A DNA stretch of 64,000 bases from CAVPTL01 sp963729195. Lineage in GTDB: Bacteria; Actinomycetota; Thermoleophilia; Gaiellales; JAICJC01. The stretch's first letter is position 1; each line of letters starts with the position of its first letter. Made by a program: the position numbers and the translations under genes. Location: positions 1 through 64,000 of the forward strand of contig CAVSNF010000031.1 in assembly GCA_963729195.1 (NCBI GenBank), read 5' to 3'. The notes beneath the pieces were generated by a model. That model saw only the letters and a program-made list of their open reading frames with translations, was not told the origin of the DNA and made no database searches. Below are positions 41,374-51,903 of this stretch, piece after piece.

Positions 41374-43210
41374 CGATCGAGGCTCATCACTGACTCGACT
41401 CCGCGCTGGATCCGGGCGACGGCGCGGAACGCCTCCTTCAAGTAGGTGCGCGTCAGCGGTGACAGCGCCCGCGGGGCGATGTGGTCGTCCGGATCCTGGC
41501 CGTCCTCGAGCTGGGTCACCTGATGCTCCATCCGCAGGTCGGTGAAGAGCGCGAATGCGTCGCGCAGCACCGCCACATCCGAAGCCGGCAGCGTGCCCGC
41601 CGACTCGGCGGCGTCCAGTCGCGCCGAGGTGGAGGCCGCCGCCACCCCAGCCTCCATCCCCGCCGCGCGGGCGAGGTCGGTGATCGGGAGCAGGCCGCCG
41701 GTCTTGAGGTCGAGCTGGCCCTTGTGGCCGCCGTCGTGCTCGACCACGAACCCGCGCACGAATCCCAGCGGCGGGCGGTGCCCCAGCGCCAGTGATCGCA
41801 GCAGCCGCAGCATCTGCGGGTGCTTGCGGGTGCGCGCGAACACGGCGTTCAAACGCGGCTCGGTCAGGCGTGAGTTCCATACACCGCGGGCGTCCACCAC
41901 GACGCTCAGCAGGATCACGGCTTTGGGCTGCCCGGGATTCTCGAGCCACGAGTCGACCGCGTTCTCCCACTCCGAGATCGGCCGCCGAAACAGGCGGTGC
42001 GCGGCGGTGGCGCCCTGCGCGCACGGCGGTGTGCCGGTCACGGCGTGGCCGCTGATGACGCGTTCGGCGAGCTGCTCGAGCCACGCGTCGGCGCCCGGGT
42101 CGTCGCCGTCCCAGGCAATCGCCGAATCGGAATCCGAGCTGAGCACCGCTTCGCGGCGGGCATAGCTGCCCAGCGCAAACCAGGTGTAGGGGGCGGGCGG
42201 CGGGCCCAGCTCGGCCTCGGCCAGCTCGATCAGGCGGCGGGTGAGGGCATCGCTGACGGTGGCCATCACGCGCCCGAGAGCGCGGTGCCGGGGCGCCCGC
42301 GCGATGCAGGTCGATCACCATCGGGCGAAGCTGGCGGCCGGCTTCGATCACCTGCTCGCGGGTGGCGGCGGCGCCGATGGCCGCGCGCACGTGAAACGGC
42401 CATCGGGCTTCGACCGCCATCAGGTCGGTGTCGGCCACGACCCCCACGAGTGCCTGCTTGGCATCGATCACCGGGAAGTGCCGGACGCCGCGGTCGAGCA
42501 TCTCGAGCAGCACGTCACCGGCAGTGCGATCGGCGCTGACGGTGCGGGCGGGGGCGGTCATGATCTCGCCGAGAGTGGTTTCCGGGCCTGCGCCGGCGGC
42601 CACCACGCGGGTTCGCAGGTCGCGGTCGGTAACGATCCCGAGGGTGTCGCCCAGGTCGACCAGCACCGACGAGGAGTGCGGCACCCACCATCTGGTTGGC
42701 GGCCTGCTTTCACGGTGGTGGAGGGTGCACACACCACCGGCGCACCCCGCACCAGGTCGCCCACCCGGCGCTGCCCGAGATCCACCCGGTCGCGTGCCTG
42801 GACGTGGCCGTCGCGCAGCTCGTAGCTGCCGCCGGCGGAGTGCACCAGATAGCGAAGCGCGGCCGGCCGGCCCAGCACCTCCCGGATCACCGACCCGGGC
42901 AGCCGGTAGCAGAGGGTGTCCTCGTGGGCGCGCACGGCGACGCCGACCAGCTCCGCCGGTGAGCATCGTGTTGTGCCCGAACATCTCGTGCTCGCCGAGC
43001 TGGTCGACCACCCGGCCGTTGTCGACCAGCTCGACCACGCCGCGGCGCACGATCCAGACGTGCTCGGGGGGCTCGGACGCTTGCAGCAGGATGGTGCTGC
43101 CGGCGGGGTGGAACTCGATCTCGCAGGCGTCGGCGACGCGCTCCAGCTCGGTGCGTTCCAAGCGTGTCGAACGGCGGGGTGTTCGCGAGGAACTCTGCGA
43201 CTTCGTGCAC
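41370..43210 (-). CDS. cNMP-binding / CBS / DUF294 nucleotidyltransferase protein
   Basis: About 611 residues from GTG 43210. Order: an N-terminal cyclic-nucleotide-binding-type domain (PPFDTLERTELERVADACEI, HVWIVRRGVVELVDNGRVVD), a CBS pair (VLVDLGDTLGIVTDRDLRTR, GVRHFPVIDAKQALVGVVAD), a nucleotidyltransferase core with GSYARREAVLSSDSDSA, and the DUF294 substrate-binding C-terminus. Five breaks (near 43163, 42958, 42708, 42684, 42290) each need one base removed; the healed reads (VKEAANQMV, GADSSSVLV) match CBS families. It probably senses nucleotides. In many bacteria it is paired with a DnaQ-like exonuclease, as here; the reaction is unknown. Confidence 0.82.
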
Positions 43211-43260
43211 GGGGTGATCTTCCTCCGGCGGAGGGCCAAGTGCAATGGTGGTTGACTTCG

Positions 43261-43280
43261 AAGTATGTGACTGCTAACTT
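43261..43280. promoter_or_regulatory. Putative TetR operator 1 (upstream of the regulator)
   Basis: Read on the minus strand, these 20 bases begin AAGTTAG and contain CAC and TAC at the same spacing as the site at 43903-43922; the two agree at 15 of 20 positions. The site ends 7 bases before the TetR start codon, which fits autorepression. Confidence 0.5.
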
Positions 43281-43287
43281 ATGCGAC

Positions 43288-43878
43288 ATGGCGATCGACA
43301 TTCAGACCAAGCGCGACGCCCGTTCCAGCCGGATGCCGGCTTCCGAGCGCCGCCAGCAGATCATCCAGGCCGCGGCGATCGAGTTCGCAGCCCGCGGCCT
43401 GCACGGCACCGCCACCGAGGACATCGCCAACCGCGCGGGGATCACCCAGCCGTATGTGTTTCGGCTGTTCGGCACCAAGAAGGCGCTGTTCATGGCGGTC
43501 GTCGAGCACCACTTCGACGAGGTGCAGGGGGCATTCCAGGCCGCGATCGACTCCGTGTCCGAGCCCACCACCGAAAGCTTGATGAAGGCGATGGGCGAGG
43601 CCTACGCCGGTCTCCTGCGCGACCGCACGGTGCTGATGATGCAGATGCAGTGCTACGCCGCCTGCGGCGACGACGAGGTGCGGGCCGTGGTGCAGCGCCG
43701 CTACGGCGGGCTGTACCGGTGGGTGGAGGAGGTCACCGGCGCCGACGATGTCGAGATGCACAAGTTCTTCTCGACCGGGATGCTGATGAACGTGGCCGCC
43801 GTGGTCGATCTGGCAAGCGTCGCCGAGCCGTGGGTCGCCAACTGCCTCGGTGCACCTGACGCTCCCGAGGCGAGCTGA
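43288..43878 (+). CDS. TetR-family transcriptional regulator
   Basis: 196 residues from ATG 43288. The N-terminal helix-turn-helix is clear: RRQQIIQAAAIEFAARGLHG, then TEDIANRAGITQPYVFRLFG and KKALFMAVVEHHFD. The C-terminal ligand domain is variable. It lies directly upstream of a DHA2 efflux pump and probably represses both genes through the two similar operators, being released by a compound the pump exports. The frame is intact. Confidence 0.88.
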   Translation: MAIDIQTKRDARSSRMPASERRQQIIQAAAIEFAARGLHGTATEDIANRAGITQPYVFRLFGTKKALFMAVVEHHFDEVQGAFQAAIDSVSEPTTESLMKAMGEAYAGLLRDRTVLMMQMQCYAACGDDEVRAVVQRRYGGLYRWVEEVTGADDVEMHKFFSTGMLMNVAAVVDLASVAEPWVANCLGAPDAPEAS

Positions 43879-43902
43879 GCCGCTGAGTTTTTTTGATCTG
43901 TG

Positions 43903-43922
43903 AAGTTAGTAACCACTTACGT
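43903..43922. promoter_or_regulatory. Putative TetR operator 2 (upstream of the efflux pump)
   Basis: AAGTTAGTAACCACTTACGT lies between the regulator and the pump, ending 17 bases before the pump start. It matches operator 1 in inverse orientation (15 of 20). A short T-run (43888-43894) just before it may end the regulator transcript. Confidence 0.5.
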
Positions 43923-43939
43923 TCTTAGAGGGAGGAAGC

Positions 43940-45358
43940 ATGACCGCCAAAACACAAGCAATCTGGACATTCGTGATCGTGTCGCTCGCGCTGTTCATGA
44001 CCACGCTCGACAACCTGGTCGTGACCACGGCGCTGCCGACGATCCAGCGCGACCTGAACGCATCGGTGTCGCAGCTCGAGTGGACCGTGAACGCCTACAC
44101 GTTGACCTTCGCGGTGCTGCTCATGACCGGCGCCGCGCTGGGTGATCGGTTCGGTCGCAAGCGGCTGTTTCTGATCGGCATGGTGATCTTCACCGCAGGG
44201 TCGGCGGCCGCCGCGGTGGCCCCGTCGATCGACGCGCTGATCGCCGCTCGCGCGATTCAGGGCGTCGGCGGCGCGATCGTGATGCCGCTGACGCTGACGC
44301 TGCTTTCGGCGGCGGTTCCGGCTGAGCGCCGGGGCATGGCGCTGGGAGCGTGGGGCGGCATCTCCGGGCTGGGCGTTGCGCTCGGCCCGGTGATCGGTGG
44401 AGCGATCGTGCAAGGCATCTCGTGGCAGTGGATCTTCTGGATCAACGTCCCCTTCGGCCTGATCGCCCTGCCGCTGGGTTTCCGGTTCCTGCGTGAGAGC
44501 TACGGGCCCGCCAAGTCGCTCGACCTGGGTGGCGTGGCGCTTCTGACCGCGGGCATGTTCGGGATCGTGTTCGGCCTGGTGCGCGGGAACAGCGCCGGGT
44601 GGACGAGCCCCGAGATCGTCGCCTCGCTGGCCGCCGGAGTCGTGCTGACCGCTGCCGTTCGTGGCCTGGGAGCTGCGTGCCCGCGAGCCGATGCTGCCGA
44701 TGGGCTTCTTCCGCAGCCGGGCGTTCAGCGCGGGGAACGCATCCTCGCTGATGATGTTCTTCGGGATGTTCGGGTCGATCTTCCTGTTGACCCAGTACCT
44801 CCAGAACGTGCAGGGCTACTCGGCGCTCAGCGCCGGGCTGCACATCCTGCCGTGGACGGGCATGCCGATGATCGTGGCACCGATCGCCGGCGTGCTGTCC
44901 GACCGCATCGGCGGGCGGCCGCTGGTCGCCACCGGGCTGGCGCTCCAGGCGATCGCCCTGGCGTGGCTGGCGGCGGTGCTGCGAGCCGACGGTGGCCTAC
45001 AGCGCGATCGTGATTCCGTTCATGCTCGCCGGTGTCGGCATGGCGCTCTTCTTCGCGCCGATGGCATCGGTGGTGCTGGGGTCGGTCGGTCGCAGCCACG
45101 CCGGCCAGGCCTCGGGTGCCAACAACGCCATCCGCGAGCTGGGCGGCGTGTTCGGGGTCGCCGTGCTGGCCTCGATCTTCACGCACGAGGGTGGCTACGG
45201 CTCGGCCCAGATGTTCACCGACGGGATCACACCCGCCCTCTGGGTCGGCGCCGCGGTGGTCGGGTCTGGGAGCGGTCGCCGGAGCGTTCATCCCCGGACG
45301 CCGCGGCACCAGCGAGGCATCCGACACGGGCGCGATCGCCGTCGAGGCCGCTGCCTGA
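43940..45358 (+). CDS. DHA2-family (14-helix) MFS efflux pump
   Basis: About 471 residues from ATG 43940 with ribosome site GGGAGGA. Antiporter motifs: LDNLVVTTALPTIQRDL in helix 1, LGDRFGRKRLFLIGM (motif A), ARAIQGVGGAIVMPLTL (motif B) and GLGVALGPVIGGAIVQGISW (motif C). Three breaks (near 44655, 44988 and 45270) each need one base removed; the first two then read AFVAWELRAREPML and VLEPTVAYSAIVI. It likely exports drugs or toxic metabolites under control of the adjacent TetR protein. Confidence 0.88.
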
Positions 45359-45374
45359 TCTCGCGAAACGCTCT

Positions 45375-45409
45375 GGGTGAATAACGGTGCCTGGCACCGT
45401 TATTCACCC
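45375..45409. repeat. Dispersed palindrome, copy 4 (perfect, extended arms)
   Basis: Same core and AAC/GTT arms as copy 3, with two extra G-C pairs on each end, giving 17-bp perfect arms around a T. It lies between convergent genes (efflux pump and molybdenum hydroxylase), but both genes stop just outside it. Confidence 0.95.
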
Positions 45410-45422
45410 AGCCGCTCCTCGA

Positions 45423-46238
45423 TCAGCTCGCCGTCGCCTCCAAGGCGCGTTTTGTGAGCACCTTCACCAGGTGCAGGCGATACTCGGCCGACCCGGCCAC
45501 GTCGCCGGTCGGGGTGAGACCCTCCGCCGCCAGCTCCGCCGCCTCGGCGGCGTTGGAGCCGTTGAACGCCTGCTCGGCGGCGGTCGCCCGCACCGGCCGC
45601 AGGTCGGCGCCGGTGATTGCGATGCGCACCGACGCGCCGTCTCGCACCGCGCACACGCCGACGATCGCCCAGTCCTGGGCACGCCGGTTGAACTTGACGT
45701 AGGCGCCGCGAACGCCGGTCGGCACCCGTACCATCGTCAGCATCTCACCCGGCTCGAGGGCAGTGGTCAGGAACCCCTTGAACAGGTCGGCCGCCGCGAT
45801 CGTGCGCCCGCCGTTGGGCCCTTGCACCTCGACCGACCCGTCCAGTGCGAGCAGCACCGCCGGGAGATCGCCGTGAGGGTCGGCCTGGGCGATCGCCCCG
45901 CCGATGGTGCCGCGCGCGCGCACCTGGCGGTCGCCGATACCCGCGGCGGCCTCGGCCAGCACCGGGCAGCCGCGGCGCACGATCTCCGACGCAGCGACCT
46001 CGTTGTGGCGGGTAAGCGCCCCGATGGCGATCCCGTCGGGGGTCTCGCTGACGCCTCGCAGCTTCGAGATCCCGCCGATATCGATCAGCACCTCGGGAGC
46101 CGCGAGCCGCAGCTTCATCATCGGGATCAGCGAGTGACCGCCCGCCAGCAGCCGGGCACCCTCGCCGTGACGCTGCAGGGCACCGACCGCGTCCTCGACG
46201 GTCTCCGCCCGCTCATACTCGAACGCGTGGGTAATCAC
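45423..46238 (-). CDS. Molybdenum hydroxylase, FAD subunit (CoxM/CutM-like)
   Basis: 271 residues from GTG 46238. Family motifs: LLAGGHSLIPMMKLRLAAPE (FAD pyrophosphate loop), TIGGAIAQADPHGDLPAVLL and FNRRAQDWAIVGVCAVRDG. It passes electrons from the iron-sulfur subunit to its acceptor. The start overlaps the stop of the large subunit (GTGA). The frame is intact. Confidence 0.92.
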   Translation of the reverse strand: MITHAFEYERAETVEDAVGALQRHGEGARLLAGGHSLIPMMKLRLAAPEVLIDIGGISKLRGVSETPDGIAIGALTRHNEVAASEIVRRGCPVLAEAAAGIGDRQVRARGTIGGAIAQADPHGDLPAVLLALDGSVEVQGPNGGRTIAAADLFKGFLTTALEPGEMLTMVRVPTGVRGAYVKFNRRAQDWAIVGVCAVRDGASVRIAITGADLRPVRATAAEQAFNGSNAAEAAELAAEGLTPTGDVAGSAEYRLHLVKVLTKRALEATAS

Positions 46239-48575
46239 GCCCCACCCCTTTCGCTCAGCGCACGCCACACCGTTTCGGGCTGCAGCGGCATATCAAGGTC
46301 AGGCACACCGACCGCGTCGCAAACGGCGCTGACCAGCGCCGCCGTGGCAGCGATCGTGCCGGCCTCGCCGATGCCCTTCACGCCCATCGGATTGACCGGC
46401 GACGGCGTCACCGTGCGATGCGTCTCGATCACGGGGATCTCCACCGCCGAGGGGATGATGTAGTCCACCATGGTCGCCGTCTGGAGCTGGCCCTCGTCGC
46501 TGTAGACGGCCCCCTCATACAGCGCCTGGCCGATCGACTGGGCGACCCCGCCGTGCACCTGGCCGTCGACGATCATCGGGTTGACCACGTTGCCGCAGTC
46601 GTCCACCGCGATGTAGCGCACGATCTCGACCTTGCCGGTGTCCTTGTCCACCTCCACCTCGGCACCGTGTGCGCCGAAGGGGAAGGTGAAGTTGGGCGGA
46701 TCGTGAAACACCGTCTCGTCCAGCCCCGGGTCGTAGCCTTCGGGCATATCGAAGCCCTGCCATGCGCGGAAGGCGACCTCGCCGATTCCCAGCGACTTGT
46801 CGGGACTGCCCTTGACCCGGAAGGTGCCGGCGTCCCACTCGAGGTCATCGGGTGAGGCCTCCAGCATATGTGCCGCCACCGCCTTGGCCTTGTCCCGCAC
46901 CTGGCCGGCGGCGCGATACACCGCCGTGCCGCCCACAGCCAAACTGCGGCTGCCGTAGGTGCCCAGCCCGTAGGGGGCAAAGGCCGTGTCGCCGTGGATC
47001 ACCTCGACGTCGTCGAAGGGGATGCCCAGCTCGGACTCGACGATCTGCGACCACGAGGTGGCGTGCCCCTGACCGTGCGGCGAGGTGCCGGTGATCACCG
47101 TGACCTTGCCGGTTGGGTGCACCCGCACGGTCGAGGTCTCCCAGCCGCCGGGCGTCAGCCCGATCGCGTGGGTCACCGCCGACGGCGCCAGGCCGCAGAT
47201 CTCCACGTAGGTGGAGACGCCCCGGCCCAGCAGCTTGCCGCGCGTCGCGGCCTCCTGCTTGCGCGCCTCGAACTCCTCCTGCGAGCCGCGCAGCTCCTCC
47301 AACCGGTCGAGCGTCTTGGGATAGTCGCCCGAGTCGTAGATCAGGCCGGTCGCAGTGGCGTACGGGAACTCGGTGATGAAGTTGCGGCGGCGCACCTCCT
47401 CGCGGCTGATCCCGACCTCGGCCGCGAGCAAGTCCATGATCCGCTCGATCGCGTGGGTCGCTTCGGGCCTGCCGGCGCCGCGATAGGCGTCGGTCGGGGT
47501 GGTGTTGGTAAACACCTCGGTGACGGTGAGGTCAACCGGCTGAATGTCGTAGGCGCCGCCGCGCCATGAACAGCGTCAGGTGTGCGATCGACGGTGTCAG
47601 CAGCTGCAGGTACGACCCGCAGTCCTGCACGTAGTGGGCGCGCAGGCCGAGCACCTTGCCCTCGCGGGTGGCCGCGATCTCCATGTGCGCGTCCTGCGCC
47701 CGGCCGTGGATGGTGGCTGTCATCGACTCGGATCGCTCCTCGATCCACTTCACCGGGGCGCCCACCTTGCGCGAGACCGCCGCGGCGATGAACTCCTCGG
47801 CGTAACAGTTGAGCTTGGAGCCGAATCCGCCACCGACGTCGGGAGCGACCACCCGCACCTTGGCCTCGGACACGTTGCAGCAGATCGCCAGGAACGTGCG
47901 CACGAAGTGGGGGATCTGGGTGGAGGTGTACACCGTCAGGTCGTCGCTGGACGGGATCCAGTGGGCGACCACGCCGCGGGGCTCGATCGGCGTCGGAATC
48001 AGCCGCTGGTTTCGGAACACCTGCTTGATCACCACGTCGGCCTTGGCGAAGGCCTCGTCCACGCCGTCGGTCTTGTTCTCGATCACGACGCAGGTGTTGT
48101 CCGGGTACTCCTCGTGCACCCGAACTGCGCCCGGCGCACGAGCGTTCTCGACGCCGATCACGGCCTCCAGCAGCTCGTACTCGACCGCGACGGCGTCGAC
48201 TCCGTCGCGGGCGGCGTAGCGGTCGGTCGCCACCACCACCGCAACCGGCTCACCCAGGTGGCGTACGCGATCGGTGGCAAGCTGCGGGCGGGCCGGCTGG
48301 CGCACCTTTCCGGTGGGATTGGACGCGCAGGGCACGCCGGCAGCGAAGCTCAGGTCGGCGGCGGTGATGACTGCGGTCACGCCCTCGATGGCGAGCGCCC
48401 CCGCACCGTCGATCGAGGTGATCTTGGCGTGCGCGTGGGGGCTGCGCACGATCGCCATGTGCAGCATCCCGGGAAGCTTGATGTCGTCGACGTAGCGGCC
48501 TTCGCCGGTGAGCAGCTCGGAGTCCTCCTTGCGCAGTACCGCCTCGCCGACGCCCTTGAATTCGGTCGCGCTCAT
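46235..48575 (-). CDS. Molybdenum hydroxylase, large (molybdopterin) subunit, form II-like
   Basis: About 779 residues from ATG 48575. Motifs: GEGRYVDDIKLPGMLHMAIV, VAPDVGGGFGSKLNCYAEEF, AYRGAGRPEATHAIERIMD and the catalytic GVKGIGEAGTIAATAAL (Glu). The active-site loop is AYRGAGR, not the AYRCSFR of true (form I) CO dehydrogenase, so CO is not the expected substrate; a purine, aldehyde or other heterocycle is more likely. One break near 47564 needs one base removed, giving AGGAYDIQPVDLTVTEVFTN. Confidence 0.9.
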
Positions 48576-49042
48576 GCCGGCACCCCCTCGGCCGCGGCGC
48601 GTACTGACGCAACGATGTTCTGGTATCCGGTGCAGCGGCACAGGTTGCCTTCCAGTCCCACGCGGATCTCGTCGTCAGTGGGGTTGGGGTTGGCCTCCAA
48701 CAGCTTGATCGCCGACATCACCATGCCGGGCGTGCAGTAGCCGCACTGCAGCCCGTGCTGCTCGTGGAAGGCCTCCTGCATCGGGTGCATCTCGCCGCTG
48801 GCCGCGATTCCCTCGATCGTGGTGACCTCGCCACCCTCGGCCTGAACGGCCAGAATGGTGCAGGACTTGACGGCGTCGCCGTCCAGCCACACGGTGCAGG
48901 CGCCACAGTTGGACGTGTCGCAGCCGACGTGTGTGCCCGTGAGGTTGAGCTGCTCGCGGAGAACGTGGACGAGCAACGTTCGTGGTTCGACCTCGGCGGT
49001 TCGGTCGACGCCGTTGACGGTGAGGGTTACTGTGCGTGCCAC
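48572..49042 (-). CDS. Molybdenum hydroxylase, [2Fe-2S] subunit (CoxS-like)
   Basis: 156 residues. I chose GTG 49042, which has AAAGGAG at good spacing; a GTG two codons upstream sits too close to it. Plant-type cluster ligands: CDTSNCGACTVWLDG with the fourth Cys in KSCTIL; second cluster LQCGYCTPGMV and LCRCTGY. First gene of the S-L-M operon; both downstream genes overlap. Confidence 0.93.
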   Translation of the reverse strand: MARTVTLTVNGVDRTAEVEPRTLLVHVLREQLNLTGTHVGCDTSNCGACTVWLDGDAVKSCTILAVQAEGGEVTTIEGIAASGEMHPMQEAFHEQHGLQCGYCTPGMVMSAIKLLEANPNPTDDEIRVGLEGNLCRCTGYQNIVASVRAAAEGVPA

Positions 49043-49130
49043 CGACACTCCTTTCGTGTGAACAGGGTGAGACGGTCATATACCTTTCGGTGCGGAAACA
49101 CAAGAAACCGGTGCCACTACACTCCTGAAG

Positions 49131-51103
49131 ATGGCGGATTCCAATCCTCGTGCCGCCCGCAGCCCGGGCTCCGACAGCAAACCCCCGTCGCGCTGGAGGG
49201 TCGAAGGGGCGCCTGGGAAGTCCGGTGGCTCCGGACAGAGTCGCCGGCGGCTGCCGTTCGGCGTGGCCTTCTGGGTGCTGCTGGCAGTGCTGCTGGGCGT
49301 CAACTGGATCGTGTCCTCGCACTTCAACGAGCCGCCCCCTCGCCCGACCGTCTCCTACACCTTCTTCATCGAGCAGGTGAAGGCCGCCAACGTCTCGGAG
49401 ATCAACGCCACCGACCTCACCGTGCAGGGCTCGTTCAAGGATTCCACCAAGCTTCCGGCAGGCACCTCGGACAGTCCCTCCACGCGCTTCCAGACAGAGA
49501 TACCCACCTTCGTCAACAACGATGCATTGAACGCGTTGCTGGACAAGGAGCATGTGGTCATCAACGCTCACCCGACCGATTCGGCGCCGCCGTTTTGGGA
49601 GCAGCTGCTGCTGGGCTTTGGCCCCACCATCCTGCTGGTCGGGCTGTTCATCCTGATCGCCCGCCGCGCCAGCGCGGGTTCTGCGCTCGGCTCCTTCGGG
49701 CGGTCGCGGGCCAAGCGCTACCAGGAGGGCGAGAAGCGGGTCACCTTCGCCGACGTGGCCGGCATCGACGAAGCCGAGGAGGAGTTGGCCGAGGTCGTCG
49801 ACTTCCTCAAGACGCCGCAGAAGTACACCGCGCTGGGCGCGCGCGTCCCCAAGGGGGTGCTGCTGTCGGGGCCGCCGGGCACCGGCAAGACGTTGCTGGC
49901 ACGTGCCGTCGCCGGCGAGGCGGGGGTGCCGTTCTTCTCGATCTCGGCCTCGGAGTTCATCGAGGCGATCGTGGGCGTCGGCGCCAGCCGCGTGCGCGAC
50001 CTGTTCGTGCAGGCCAAGGAGGCGGCTCCCGCGATCGTGTTCATCGACGAGCTGGATGCCATCGGCCGCTCCCGCGGCGGAGGTGCGTCGTTCGGCGGCC
50101 ACGACGAGCGCGAGCAGACCTTGAACCAGATCCTGACCGAGATGGACGGCTTCACCGGTACCGAGGGCGTGATCGTGATCGCGTCAACCAACCGCCCCGA
50201 GGTGCTCGACTCGGCGCTGCTGCGCCCCGGCCGGTTCGATCGCCGCGTCTCGGTCAGCCCGCCCGACCAGCTCGGCCGCGAGAAGATCCTGGAGGTGCAC
50301 ACCCGCGGCGTCCCGGTGGCGCCCGACGTCGATCTCGGCGCGATTGCCTCCAGCACGCCGGGGATGGTCGGCGCCGATCTCCAAAACCTCTGTAACGAGG
50401 CCGCGCTGACGGCCGCCAGGCGAGGCCACAAGACGGTCGAGATCGCCGACTTCACCGACTCCTGGAGCGGATCGTGCTGGGCGCCGAGCGGCGGATCATG
50501 ATTTCGCCCGAGGATCGTGAGCGCACCGCGTACCACGAGTCGGGCCACGCGCTGGTGGGGATGGTGATCCCCGGCGGCGACCCGGTGCGGAAGATCTCGA
50601 TCATTCCCCGCGGACGGGCGCTGGGTGTGACCTTCCAGAGCCCCGACGCCGATCGCTACGGGTATACCGATGAGTTCCTGCGCGGCCGCCTGGCCGGCAT
50701 GCTGGGAGGGCGAGCGGCCGAGGAGGTCATCTACGGCGATCTCACCACCGGCGCCGAATCCGACCTCGAGCAGGCAACCCGGATCGCCCGCCAAATGGTG
50801 GGCCGGTGGGGCATGTCCGACCAGATCGGCCTGGTCTCGGTGCTGCCCGGCCCCAACGACGAGCCGACGCTGTTCCCCGGTGGCAACGACGGCATTTCGG
50901 AGCGCACCCGCCAGATGGTCGACGACGAGGCGCGGCGGATCATCGAGGAGGCCCACCGCACCGCGATCGCAACCCTCAGCCAGCATCGCGACCAGCTCGA
51001 GGCGCTGGCGCGGGCGCTGCTCGAGCACGAGACCCTGGACGAGCTCGATGCCTATCGCATCGCCGGCATCGAGCGCGACCCGATTCCGGCACCGAGCCTT
51101 TGA
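49131..51103 (+). CDS. ftsH: ATP-dependent zinc metalloprotease FtsH
   Basis: About 657 residues. An N-terminal helix (GVAFWVLLAVLLGVNWIV), a short extracytoplasmic domain and a second helix (LGFGPTILLVGLFILIA) anchor it. The AAA+ module has Walker A GPPGTGKTLLARAV, Walker B IVFIDELDAIGRSRG and the SRH region (STNRPEVLDSALLRPGRFDR). The protease domain has HESGH near 465. One break near 50462 needs one base added, restoring a SLERIVLGAERR-type join. It degrades damaged membrane proteins and short-lived regulators. It is divergent from the molybdenum hydroxylase operon. Confidence 0.93.
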
Positions 51104-51104
51104 C

Positions 51105-51874
51105 ATGGCCCGCACGGCGATCCCCGAGCTCGAGGTCGCCTCGGATGCGGTGGGGCCGGGCGACCTGGTCCACGGGCGGGTGTCGCCGGGGACGCAGGAG
51201 GTGCGCCTGATCCGCTATGAGGCTTCACCGGCAGGCACGGTGCCGGTGGTGCTGGCTCGAGTACCGCCGGACGAGGATGGCGGCTTCGCGCTGGAGGTGC
51301 CCGAGCAACGTTGCACCGACGTTCCACAGCACCAGCTGCAAGATCACCTACGGCGTGCGAGCGGGCTCGAAGCGGCGATCACGCAACGATCCGGTGATCG
51401 ATGTGCACGGTGGTCTCACCGCTCGTGCATGTGGCGCTGTCTGAGTCGAGCCCCTTGCACGACCGGATGATCGCCCGGTTCGACGCGCGTCACTTTCACC
51501 TCGAGTTGTCCGAGGCCGACGTGCAGGGTGGCGGCCGGGTGGCAGGCCGCGTCCACCTCGACCGCGGCGATCCGCCTCCGGTCGTGACGGTGACCGCCCG
51601 ATGCGAGGAGGTGTGGCGGATCGATCGGATGTCGCTCAACCTGAAACGCCCGCCGCTGTGGCGGTATGAGGGGCTTTGGCAGGAGCGGTACGAGCTGGAA
51701 TGGCCGGTCGATCAGCGCTGGATCGCCTTCGCGTTCGACTATCCCGATCATCTGCCTCCAGCCGTCGAGGGCAGCTCGATCGCGTGGCGGTACGAGGTCG
51801 AGGTCTCGCGTCCCACTCGCTTCTCGATGCAGGAGCGCGCAGTCGCCACCCCGATCGGCTTCGAACTGATGTGA
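51105..51874 (+). CDS. Uncharacterised protein, possibly arrestin-like beta-sandwich
   Basis: About 255 residues, starting one base after the FtsH stop. The sequence alternates short beta-type segments (GDLVHGRVSPGTQEVRLIRY, VAPTFHSTSCKITYGVRA, GGGRVAGRVHLDRGDPPPVV, GSSIAWRYEVEVSRP), a pattern seen in arrestin or Spo0M-like folds, but I cannot identify it firmly. Two breaks (near 51313 and 51433) each need one base removed. The TGA stop (51872-51874) lies inside repeat copy 5. Tight linkage to ftsH suggests co-expression. Confidence 0.6.
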
Positions 51875-51903
51875 ATAATTGGTGCCAGGCACCAATTATT
51901 CAC
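51871..51903. repeat. Dispersed palindrome, copy 5 (perfect; holds both stop codons)
   Basis: Perfect 16-bp arms (GTGAATAATT-GGTGCC) around an A. The ATT/AAT part differs from copies 3, 4 and 6 on both arms, so pairing is kept. The left TGA ends the protein after FtsH; the right TGA (minus, 51902-51900) ends the S9 peptidase. Confidence 0.95.

Noticed and set aside
43868..43894. Intrinsic terminator after the TetR gene
   Set aside because: There is a T-run, but the preceding inverted repeat is only 3-4 bp, too weak to list as a terminator.
46235..49042. Aerobic CO dehydrogenase (coxMSL)
   Set aside because: The large subunit lacks the AYRCSFR loop of the CO-oxidising form.
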